A stretch of DNA of 64,000 bases, from the NCBI RefSeq assembly GCF_030272615.1, contig NC_081411.1, positions 46,228,517 to 46,292,516 of the forward strand, read 5' to 3'. Made by a program: the position numbers and the translations under genes. Positions within the stretch are counted from its first letter, which is position 1. Each line of letters begins with the position of its first letter. The stretch comes from Cryptomeria japonica. Its lineage: Eukaryota; Streptophyta; Pinopsida; Cupressales; Cupressaceae. The notes under the pieces were generated by a model. That model had not been told where the DNA came from and did not search any database. It saw nothing but the letters and a program-made list of their open reading frames with translations. This document shows, in pieces, positions 55,892 through 64,000 of the stretch.

Positions 55892-56270
55892 GATTTCTCC
55901 TTCAATTCTTGATGAATGCTTGATTGCCTGTTCACTTGGAATTGAATTGATTTTATAATTAAGAGATCACTTGAATTGTAGGTAAACCCCTTCAAATGAC
56001 AAGGTAGGGTTCCTTTTATACCTAATATATGTCATGAAAACATTTTATCCCGATGGCTTTAAATTAAAGTATTTTCTCTTCTATCTGGTATTGGTGGATC
56101 AGAGGTTGCATTCCATCATCCTAGGATACATATTTTTGTAGATACAACACATGTTAAATGTATCCCAGGTTGATGCAAAGCAAACCCTGCTGTAGAGATC
56201 ACCAGAAAATAGAGAAAGAACTTTAATTTAATGCCATCATGATAAAAGGCTTTCAAGACAGATAAAATTT
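55892..56270 (+). repeat. DRM-containing unit, copy 2 of a direct duplication
   Basis: Second copy of the unit at 55114. It keeps the hairpin, but the motif X part present right of copy 1 (55480-55538) is not found beyond 56270. Confidence 0.88.
56025..56263. repeat. Inverted repeat 2 from DRM sequence (arms about 106 bp)
   Basis: Arms 56025-56131 and 56158-56263 close on CCTAGGATACAT / ATGTATCCCAGG around a 26-base loop. The left arm encodes KVFSLLSGIGGSEVAFHH (motif I). Confidence 0.83.
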
Positions 56271-56685
56271 GAGTTTGATTGTCATCATTTACTATGCCAA
56301 ATTGTTCACACGTAACTCCTGAATCAATTTCCTACTCACAAGAATTTTATTAAGTCTCAAATATAGGGAAACGAAAGGCTTCAAATAGAAAACTTGTACA
56401 TGCAACTAAATCCATTGACTAATTAGAAGAACAAAATTAAGAAAAGGTTTGATCATTTGAGAGATGTTGTAGACTTGTAACTCACCAGCTACTTAGTTTT
56501 TATAGGTAAGAATTTTTTTGTCTTGGTTATGGTTGTGGTGTTTATAGGGAGACATTTACAAATTTATATCTATTTTCACTATTTAATGGTTTATGGGTTT
56601 GTAATGGTAATTTAATGTTCTTTCATATTTTTGTATATATTCTTTATAATAGCCTATTATATTGATTTGTTCTATTATGGATAAT
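56271..56685. other. Spacer left of the long inverted repeat
   Basis: AT-rich, no feature recognised. Confidence 0.4.
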
Positions 56686-57159
56686 GGTGTGGGTCAGACG
56701 GCTTTGCCATCAGTGCATGAAATCATTGAACGAATTCTACTTTTAAAAATTACATGAAACATTTTTAATTTATTTGATTAAGTATTATTTGGAAAAAATG
56801 ATTATCAATGATGTTTCCTTTTTCCAAGAATTGTCTGGGATCTTTCTGTCATATAATATGTAACATCGAATGACTAAATATTTTCATTACAAATGCTTAT
56901 TTTATTTAATTATTATCTAAGCATGAATTAAAATTAATATCTGTACGGAAGCAAAACATACAAGTTGAAGAGTCATGTGCAAGAAAATTTCCTAAAAGAA
57001 ATCAAGCAAGCATTATCTTGAATGACATGGAAACAAGCTCATCAGCTACCTAGAAGAGAGTAATTGGAGAATTGCAGAGGAAAGTGTTTAAGGATGATAA
57101 ATAGATATAGAGTATGCAATAGAAATAAACAATGTCTGGAGTGTGTGATGTGATGTCTC

Positions 57160-57838
57160 TAATTTATGTCCGGAGGGACTAACTGGTTTTGGAGTTCCTG
57201 TGAAAACCTATTGGGCCACGCTTGGAGGAAATCAATGTGTTCATGCAAGGAGAACCTTTTTTCTATTATGAGAATGATGCTTTTGCACTGAGGGATATTT
57301 GGAAGTCAATATCCAAAAAATTCTATAGTGTGGAGCCAGAGTTGGTGGACTCAAAGTAATTTTTAGCTTTTAGAAGACCAAGAGGTTATATACACAATCT
57401 CCCAATAGAAGGGCAATTTCAAGCAATACTTATCCCCCCCATGACTATTCAGGAAGCACTTCCTCATACAAAGGACTACTGGCCTCCATGGGATCAAAGA
57501 AAAAAATTGAAGCATAGACTCTGGATGATGTGGTGGTGTCCTTCATGAAGAAATCTGCACTATAATTGAAAATTCACGAGAGAAACTACAAGATAGTGAA
57601 GAGAAATACAATCTTGAAAAGTGGGAAGAATGGATCTTGGTTTGGGTGGGGCCAAGTTAGGTGGCTCCTCTAGAGGTTGACGAGATAGAAATCATATTAG
57701 GATTTGAAAAAGATCACACTCGTGGAACTTTGTGTGCAAGTGATTGATTGCGTTGTTTGGGTAATGCATTCCAAATAGATACAATTGCATTCCAAATGGG
57801 TAATGTCTTGATTAAAGACTTTTATCCTAATGGAATGT
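57160..57838 (+). pseudogene. DRM-type DNA methyltransferase fragment, left arm and spacer
   Basis: Frames in order: TGFGVP (57182), GEPFFYYENDAFALRDIW (57249), SVEPELVDSK-stop-F, RRPRGYIHNLPIEG, ALPHTKDYWPPWDQRKK, EEWILVWVGPS-stop-VAPLEVDEI, ILGFEKDHTRGT, and LRCLGNAFQIDTIA with VLIKDFYPNGM in the spacer. These are the conserved blocks of plant DRM2 between the UBA region and catalytic motif I ('PFFYYEN', 'VDSKYF', 'RGYIHNLP', 'LVWVGxNKVAPLE', 'HTRG', 'LGNSFQVDTVAYHLSVL'). Frameshifts and stops exclude a working enzyme. The catalytic PC motif is absent. Confidence 0.92.
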
Positions 57839-57841
57839 AAC

Positions 57842-58390
57842 TGTATCTATTTGGAATGCATTACCCAAACACCGCAATCATTCACTCACACACGAAACTC
57901 CACGAGTGTGATCTTTTTCAAATCCTAATATGATTTCTTTCTCATCAAACTCTAGAGGAGCCACCTAACTTGGCCCCACCAAAACGAAGATCCATTCTTC
58001 CCACTTTTCAAGATTGTATTTCTCTTCACTATCTTGCAGTTTGCCTTGGTGAATTTTCAATTATAGTGCAAAGTTCTTCACAAAGGACACCACCACATAG
58101 TCATGGGGGGGAGAGGTAATGCTTGAAATCGCCCTTCTATTGGGAGATTGTGTACATAACCTCTTGGTCTTCTAAAAGCTGAAAATTACTTTGAGTCCAC
58201 CAACTCTGGTTCCACACTATAGAAATTTTTGGATATTGACTTCCAAATATCCTTCGGTGCAAAAGCATCATTCACATAATAGAAAAAAAGGTGCTCCTTG
58301 CATGAACACACTGATTTCCTCCAAAGCGTGGCCCAATAGGTTTCGTAGGAACTCCAAAACCAGTTAGTCCCTCCGGATATAAATTAGAGA
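57842..58390 (-). pseudogene. DRM-type DNA methyltransferase fragment, right arm (mirror copy)
   Basis: The minus strand repeats the left-arm DRM blocks: FGNAFQIDT-like near 57842-57870, HTRG near 57900, LVWVG-like near 57980, RGYVHNLPIEG near 58140, VEPELVDSK-stop near 58195, PFFYY near 58290, and TGFGVP near 58350. It has its own small indels and a deletion of about 85 bases. No coding function; as RNA it would pair with the left arm. Confidence 0.9.
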
Positions 58391-58856
58391 TGTCACATCA
58401 GACAGTCCAGACATTTTTTGTTTGTATTGCATACTCTCTATCTATTTATCACCCTGTAACACTTTCCTTTGCTTTTCTCCAATTGCTCTCTTCTAGGCAG
58501 CTAATGAGCTTGTTTCCATGTCATTCAAGATAATGCCTACTTGCTTTCTTTTAGGAAATTTGCTTACACATGACCCTAAAGCTTGTATGTTCTTCTTCTG
58601 TACAGATATAAATTTTAATTCATGCTCAGATAATAATAAAATAAAATAAGAATTTGTAAAGAAAAGATTTAGTCATTCGATGTTACATATTATCTGATGG
58701 AAAGATCCTAGACAATTCTTCAAGAAAGGAAACATCATTGATAATCATTTTTTGTAAATAACATTGAATCAAATAAATAATAAATGTTTAATACAATTTT
58801 TAAAAACTCGTTCAATGCTTTCATTGACCGACGGCAAAGCCGTTTGACCCACATCA

Positions 58857-59153
58857 TCTCTTGCCATCGAAATTTCGATGATAACCAATGAAATGTCTAA
58901 CAAGGATGTTGTATATTCATCGTCACTTCCATGTCAGACGGTTGTTGAGGAGCAATTATAACATCCGTCAGAAATATGATGGAAATCTGCCGATATTTGT
59001 GGTGAGGGGTGAAAATAAAGCCGTCGTCGGATGAGTTCATTACATCGTCAGACAAACGACGCAAATGGCATCGTTGGGAAGCCCGACAATGAGTTTTTGA
59101 TGGTAAAGTTGGTCGGAAGTCCAACGTGTGGTCGTCGCAAATCCGATAATTAG
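58857..59153. repeat. CACTA right subterminal region
   Basis: About 300 bases rich in short variants of cgtcRgac / gtccgac in both orientations (for example CCGTCAGAAAT, CCGTCGTCGGATG, CATCGTCAGAC, GTCGTCGCAAATCCG). Subterminal repeats of this kind bind transposase in CACTA elements. Confidence 0.75.
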
Positions 59154-59184
59154 CCACCGAAAACTAGGCCCAAATGTACTAGTG
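59154..59184 (-). repeat. CACTA right terminal inverted repeat
   Basis: Ends in GGCCCAAATGTACTAGTG, mirror of the left end, followed by host triplet tgt. Confidence 0.9.
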
Positions 59185-59187
59185 TGT

Positions 59188-60105
59188 TCAATGGTGCACT
59201 TAAGTTTTCCTTATTATTGTGTCATAATGTGTAACACATTTTGATGTTTTAATATTGATATTGAAAGTACATGCATTGTAAAAATTGTACCATTAAATGC
59301 ATATAGCACATACTTTATACAAACTAATAGAAGACATAATATTTTAAATACATATAAAATTAAGAGTAGAAAATTTTAATATATATTTTTGTTCGAGTAA
59401 GATTGATAGTTGGGAATCTAAAAGTATGAAACAAATTTTTTCCTTATATCTAACATATAATATAAAGAGTTTGCAAATACATGATGAATGTTACATATAT
59501 AGATAACATAGATGAGGTAGTAAACTAGTAGCGAACAACTCACTAACACTCCAAATATGCAACACTTGTGAACTCATTTGAAAAGTGTGTAAACAAATCA
59601 TAAGTATGCATGAAATAGGTCTATTGGGTGATGAGAACACATATAAAAAACATGTTAGTTTTGGATTGGTCACTCACTACAAAGGTGATTACCTAACTAG
59701 TTTGACAATGATTCTATTTAACTAAAATCACCCTTTCAATTCAATTTAGAGAGTAATGCATGAGAGATAATGAATCTTGTCTACTAGACCATATTAGTAT
59801 TCACAAAAAAATTCCTCACAAGGCATTTAAAAGGATAAAATCTAGGTAGAGAAAAAGTCCTCTCCAAAAGAAAAATGAGACATGAAATATATAAGTGAAA
59901 TAAGAGAAGTAATAGAAGGAAGGACTCATGATGAGCCCCCAAAGACTACTATCATCACAATGTTCAACAATATCCCCCCTGATAGGAAAGAAAAGAGAGA
60001 GACTATAGAACCCCTCACATATAGTATTTGTATTGTTGAGTGATACTTGTGTTGGCATTATAACAGACAAGCGAGATCATTGGCATTCCAATTACAATGA
60101 GAGAT
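59188..60105. other. AT-rich sequence between CACTA and copia-F
   Basis: No gene recognised. 59815-59970 weakly resembles the untranslated 3' region of copia-D (AAGTCCTCTCC..ATCCCCCC style), so it may be an old copia remnant. The sequence just left of the CACTA element (49348-49406) should be continuous with this stretch once CACTA is removed. Confidence 0.4.
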
Positions 60106-61589
60106 TGTTGGCATTTCAATAAGGATATTGAGAAGGTTGTTGATGACTATGTATATAACTGATTAAGGATATTTACTATCTTAATATTATTATTTTGTCA
60201 TTGATGTCAAGAAATTGATTTTCTGACTTAGTATGATGTTGCCATATCTTAAGAAGTATGATTTGATGAGTATAAAGATGTCAGTGAAAGACACAAAAAG
60301 AATATGATGAATAAGGGGAGAAATAAGTTATTCAATGGGCAACTATTACCGAGTTAGACAATGATGAGATCATGATGTTTAGATTGTTTTGATATCCTAC
60401 ATATGCTATTATTTGAAAGGTTAATACCATACTATGTTAACGAGCAAAGAACCTAGTTGGTAAAACCTAAGGGACCTAGTCAGTAAACCCTAAGGTTATC
60501 GCTATCAGTTAATGAAGGCAGAATGTCTACCGAGTGAAGTTTAGTATTTACCGAGTTGCAACCGAGTAATAACAGAATGCATTGAATGAATAAAAGCATT
60601 ATTTAATGAAGGAAGCTGATGAGCTGGAGGTGATTAAATGATTGGTAAGCCATGTATGAAGATTGTTAAAGAATCTATGGCAATGAAAGATCGGCAGGAA
60701 GATATACAGCTCAGATTGAACCACAATACCCTAGCACAAGTTCCAAGGAGAAAATGCAAGTTCCAAGGCAAGGTAAAATGTTTTCAGAATGAAGGATACA
60801 TTGAACCTGGACAAGACTAAAGATTTGATGGCTATGATTGATCATGGGAAATGTGATCAAGGAGATTAAGCAATTAGAAGATCATTTATAAATAAGGAAC
60901 TGTTGATAAACAATGCATGTGGGCAAGTGTATGCACAGGGATGCTACATAGTGACTACCAAGCATAGAAGCTTGAATAACCATTTTGATAATAGAGTATA
61001 GAGCCCAGCAGAAGGACAAGATAAGTCCTATGAATAGATTGTATTGAGCAAATAAGAATCTACTTCAGCATTTTTAGATGTAAAGTTGCAGACATATTTT
61101 TATTACTATTATTTTGTGAAGTAGCAGAAAATCTCTTAACTGAGTGGACTTAACAGACTTATTTGTAAAACCCTCTAGCAAGGTGACATTCTTATTGAGT
61201 GTTTGAAATCCTTTAACAAGGTCACTTCTAACAAGGTGAAGATCCTAACAGATCTGAGGGAAATCCCTTAACTGAGTCACATCTAGCAATGTGTTTGTAA
61301 TCTTTAACAGGATTTGCTTTTAACCGAGCATACTCTAGAAGAGTATATTTCTTAGTGGGTCTGAAATCCCATAGTGGTTTTTCCCTATTTGGGTTTCCAC
61401 GTTAAATCTGGTGTTATATGTTTTGTGATCTTATCTATTTATGGGTCTGCTTGCTTTACTATTTTTCTGATAAGGTTACTGAGGTTGAATCTGTTGTTTT
61501 TATTGAAGATTAAGGTTGAATGATTCACCCCCCACTCTCATATTGTTAGCTTGGCATCTGTACTAATCATACTTGCATTAGAACTATCA
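60106..61589 (+). repeat. Copia-F 5' LTR (1484 bp)
   Basis: TGTTGGCATTTCAAT to TTAGAACTATCA. It shows 'CTAACAAGGTGA' type repeats (61150-61350), GTGGTTTTTCCCTATTTGGG then TTTCCACG (61374-61403), and a short C-tract (61528-61533). Confidence 0.88.
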
Positions 61590-61603
61590 ATTGGTATCAG
61601 AGG
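61590..61603 (+). other. Copia-F primer binding site
   Basis: ATTGGTATCAGAGG, a one-base variant of the initiator tRNA-Met site, directly after the LTR. Confidence 0.88.
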
Positions 61604-61638
61604 TTTGGATTCTAAAAGAAAAGTTTAAAGGTACTTGA

Positions 61639-62619
61639 GTTAAAGATCCAAAGATATATAAGAGGGATGCACTGAAGCTGAGCAAGCCAAGTTTCTCTAC
61701 ATGGCAGAAAAGGATGAAGCTGCACTTATTAGGAATTGGAGAATATGTTGTCTATTATCTGGAGAATGATTTCATCACACTGAGCACCTATCCATTAACA
61801 GTGGAAGAGATAAATGCAAAGCAAGAGCATATCCAAGCAATGATTGAAATAACATCTGCATTGACTGACTCAAAGTTTAATGATCTAGAAGGCTATATTG
61901 ATGCAAAGGCGATGTGGAACAAGCTCATATCTATTTATGGTGGAGATGAACATGTTCAAAGAGAAAAAGTGGATAGTCTAAGATGACAACTTGAATCCAT
62001 GAGGATGAATGAAGGTGAAAACATAACCCAGTATAGTACAAGACTAAAGGAGATTGTCAATCAAATCAAAGTAGCAAGAGGAACTATTGAAGAAAAGGGT
62101 GTAACAAGTAAGTTGCTGAGAACCCTTCTACCTGCCTATGCAATCCGAGTCTCTGCAATCAATGAATTGAGGTCTATACCCAATATGCTAGTTTCTTTAG
62201 ATGCTACTATTGGTAAGCTACATGCATTTGAGTTAATTAACTTTGATAACAGTGGGTCATCGGTAAATAAAGTTGAATCTGCATTCAGTTATTTTCATAT
62301 TGATGAATCTGATGATTACAATGATAGAAAGTATAAGTACTCTGAAGGGAATCATAGTGGAGCAAGTGAAAGATTTCACAAAAACATGGAGGAGGTACAC
62401 AAACTGTATGAGGAAATCAGAAAACAAGAAGAGTTTGAAGCACTATTGGCCAAGAGGTTACTGAGAGGAAAAGGTAAGTACAAAGGAAATCTACCTTTGA
62501 AATGTTTTAACTATGATAGAATTGGACATATGCCTTCTAACTATCCTGACAAAGAATCTAGTGAAAAGAGAGATTACCGAGATGACAGACAGAAAGATAA
62601 TCATTACAGAGGATACTGA
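61639..62619 (+). pseudogene. Copia-F Gag
   Basis: The frame opens KDPKIYKRDALKLSKPSFST then WQKRMKLHLLGIGEYV, the usual Gag N-terminus, before the first internal ATG (61714). No ATG is seen upstream, so the true start is lost or non-AUG. 'AMWNKLISIYGGDEHVQREK' and LLPAYAIRVSAINELRSI match copia-A Gag. The knuckle CFNYDRIGHMPSNYP lacks two Cys. TGA stops at 61984 and 62617 replace likely Arg codons. Confidence 0.88.
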
Positions 62620-63156
62620 GACTTCAGGAGAAGAGATAAAAAGAAATGCCTGATAGCTGATGAGGAATCTAATGATGATAAATCAGATGAAACTGATACA
62701 GAGGAAGTTGTTTATGTGGCTATTAAAGATGGATCAGATGAAGAAAGGTATCAAGAAAAAGCTTTAATATCTCATATAAATACTAATGATTCTTGGATCA
62801 TAGATAGTGGATGCTCACATCACATGACAGGTGATAAACACAAGTTTGTTAAACTAGATGATTATGATGGAGGCTATGTAAGACTTGGTAATGATGCACC
62901 ATTTCCAGTAAGAGGTAAATGATCCATAACACTTCTTGACAATGCAAAATGTAATGATGTTTATTGGGTTGAAGGTTTGAAATACAATTTGTTGAGTGTA
63001 GCACAACTAAACAACACAGGTTACCGAATAGAGTTTGAAAAAGGAATTGTCAAAGTTCATGACAAGAATGGAAGGTTAGCTACTACCAGGACACAAACAA
63101 GAGGTAATACATTTCATCTTGACTCAACTCAGAATAAGTGTCTATATGCAAAGATA
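62620..63156 (+). pseudogene. Copia-F aspartic protease
   Basis: Active site SWIIDSGCSHHMTGDKHKF (D-S-G, about 62795), then YDGGYVRLGNDAPFPVRGK, a TGA, and LKYNLLSVAQLNNTGYRIEF. Closely similar to copia-A at protein level. Confidence 0.9.
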
Positions 63157-64000
63157 GATGATACCTGGCTATGGCATAAAAGGTTTTGTCATGTCAATTT
63201 TGATAATCTGATCAAAATAAGTAAGAAGCACTAAGTAAGAGGTCTACCGAGTCTTGAAAACCCTGAGAATGCTATGTGCCGAGGATGCCAGATGGGAAAG
63301 ATGACAAGATCAAGCTTTACAAGTAAGTCCTATACTTCTAAGGGAATTTTAGATCTGGTGCATACTGATCTTTGTGGTCCTATGAAAGTTCAAATTTATT
63401 ATGGTGATAGATATTTCATATTATTTGTGGATGATTATTCAAGGATGATGTTAGTAATGTTTTTAAAAGAAAAATCATAAGCTTTTCAAATGTTTAAATG
63501 GTACAAGGAAAGAGTTGAAAATGAAACAAGAAGACAACTAAAATGTCTTAGATCAGATAGAGGAGGAGAGTTTACCTCCGATGAGTTCAACTTATTTTTC
63601 AATGATCATGGTATAAAAAGACAAGTCTCTACACTGAGAACTCCACAGCAGAATGGAATAGCCGAGAGGAGGAACATATCTATTGTGGATTGTGCAAGAA
63701 CCGTGATGATTGAAAAGAAGGTTCCACAAACATTTTGGAGAGAAGCAATAAGCACAATAGTTTACACCCTGAACCGTGCACAATTGAAGAAAGGAAATTT
63801 GAAGACACCTTATGAAATCTGGTATGAAAAAAAACCTAATGTAAGTTATTTTAAAATATTTGGGAGTAGATGCTATGTTCACAAAGATGATAGAAATGGT
63901 AAGTTTGATAAGAAAAGTGAAGAAGGAACATTTCTAGGTTATTCTTCTAGAAGAAAAGCATTTAAATGTCTGATCAAATCATCTAACAAAGTAGTAGAAA
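63157..64000 (+). pseudogene. Copia-F integrase (continues past the window)
   Basis: Pre-integrase TWLWHKRFCHVNFDNLIKIS and CRGCQMGK; core LVHTDLCGPMKV (first Asp), LRSDRGGEFTSDEF (second Asp, about 63550), QQNGIAERRN (Glu, about 63650); then FGSRCYVHKDD and FLGYSSRRKAFKCL. The catalytic triad is complete. Stops at 63232 and 63478 (both TAA) break the frame. The part after 63480 is open to the window end although it lacks an early ATG. Confidence 0.92.

Larger units (their letters stand above)
56686..58856. repeat. Long inverted repeat 3 with DRM coding sequence (arms about 1.0-1.1 kb)
   Basis: The left arm 56686-57782 and right arm 57842-58856 are reverse complements around a 59-base spacer. 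By eye the DRM part agrees at over 90 percent of positions. The right arm lacks about 85 bases matching 57445-57530. The outer half of each arm is non-coding and ends in GTGTGGGTCAGACGGC / GCCGTTTGACCCACAT, which resembles CACTA subterminal motifs. The inner half is DRM coding sequence without visible introns. A stop in 'VDSK-stop-F' is shared by both arms, so it preceded the inverted duplication. Confidence 0.92.
49407..59184. mobile_element. CACTA (En/Spm-type) DNA transposon carrying gene fragments, non-autonomous
   Basis: The left end CACTAATACATTTGG and the right end (reverse complement) CACTAGTACATTTGGG form imperfect terminal inverted repeats of about 28 bases. The host triplet tgt flanks both (49404-49406 and 59185-59187), and 3-bp duplications are the rule for CACTA elements. 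The last 330 bases are dense in short cgtc/cgac motifs, as in CACTA subterminal regions. Length is 9778 bp. I find no transposase (no DDE-type TnpD or TnpA-like frame). The interior holds pieces of PPR genes and of a DRM DNA methyltransferase, three inverted repeats and several direct duplications. Confidence 0.9.
60106..64000 (+). mobile_element. Copia-F retrotransposon, 5' part, runs off the right edge
   Basis: 5' LTR, primer site, gag, protease and integrase in order on the plus strand. From about 61639 to 64000 all blocks lie in one frame, broken by five stops (TGA 61984, 62617, 62920; TAA 63232, 63478). Reverse transcriptase, RNase H and the 3' LTR should follow outside the window. It is the least rearranged copia copy here. 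Confidence 0.92.

Noticed and set aside
57160-58390. A functional DRM gene in this window
   Set aside because: Fragments contain stops and frameshifts, lack the catalytic PC motif and C-terminus, and are arranged as inverted repeats inside a transposon.
60060-60105. Purine tract in front of the copia-F LTR, which would make it a 3' LTR of another element
   Set aside because: GGCATTCCAATTACAATGAGAGAT is too degenerate and lacks the G run; the primer site and gag on the right show that it is a 5' LTR.
1-64000. tRNA, rRNA or small nuclear RNA genes
   Set aside because: None seen on reading; the only tRNA-like strings are primer binding sites of 13-18 bases next to LTRs.

Overview
The window is plant nuclear heterochromatin made almost wholly of nested transposable elements. 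The TE types (Ty1/copia and Ty3/gypsy LTR elements, long LTR elements without pol, a CACTA DNA transposon), the captured PPR and DRM methyltransferase fragments and the dense nesting fit a large seed-plant genome. I favour a gymnosperm, but the sequence does not prove that. I see no intact host gene, tRNA or rRNA gene, and no CRISPR array.

Layout. 1-8213: 5' part of a decayed Ty3/gypsy element (minus), inserted in the RNase H region of a copia element (8214-13313, minus). That copia element cut the 5' LTR of a pol-less LTR element (LARD-1, 13314-19515, plus), which lies against the 5' half of another copia element (19921-22345, minus). 22448-23985 and 40018-44255 hold further copia sequence, split by LARD-2 (23986-40012, minus, target duplication aaatc). 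LARD-2 itself contains LARD-3 (24980-32628, plus, duplication tgctc), a copia-type solo LTR (33103-34176) and a solo LTR of the gypsy family (37540-38313, duplication ttttc). 44256-49347: two truncated copia elements. 49407-59184: a 9.8-kb CACTA element (CACTA/TAGTG ends, 3-bp duplication TGT). 60106-64000: 5' part of a plus-strand copia element running off the window.

Two things stand out. (1) The CACTA element has no transposase I can recognise, but carries pieces of PPR genes and of a DRM-type de novo DNA methyltransferase. The order motif X then motif I is the DRM signature. The DRM pieces form three inverted repeats, one with arms of about 1 kb. Transcribed, these would be hairpins matching the host gene that directs silencing of transposons. 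Rice offers a precedent: CACTA-encoded miR820 targets OsDRM2. (2) LARD-1, -2 and -3 have different LTRs but share one coding plan: a coiled-coil protein with four CCHC knuckles, then a second conserved ORF of unknown function. They also share the polypurine tract and LTR start used by the neighbouring copia elements, which suggests mobilisation in trans.

Decay pattern. Most pol frames are broken by in-frame stops rather than frameshifts, and the stops are mainly TAG, with some TGA. That fits CAG>TAG and CGA>TGA deamination of methylated cytosines.
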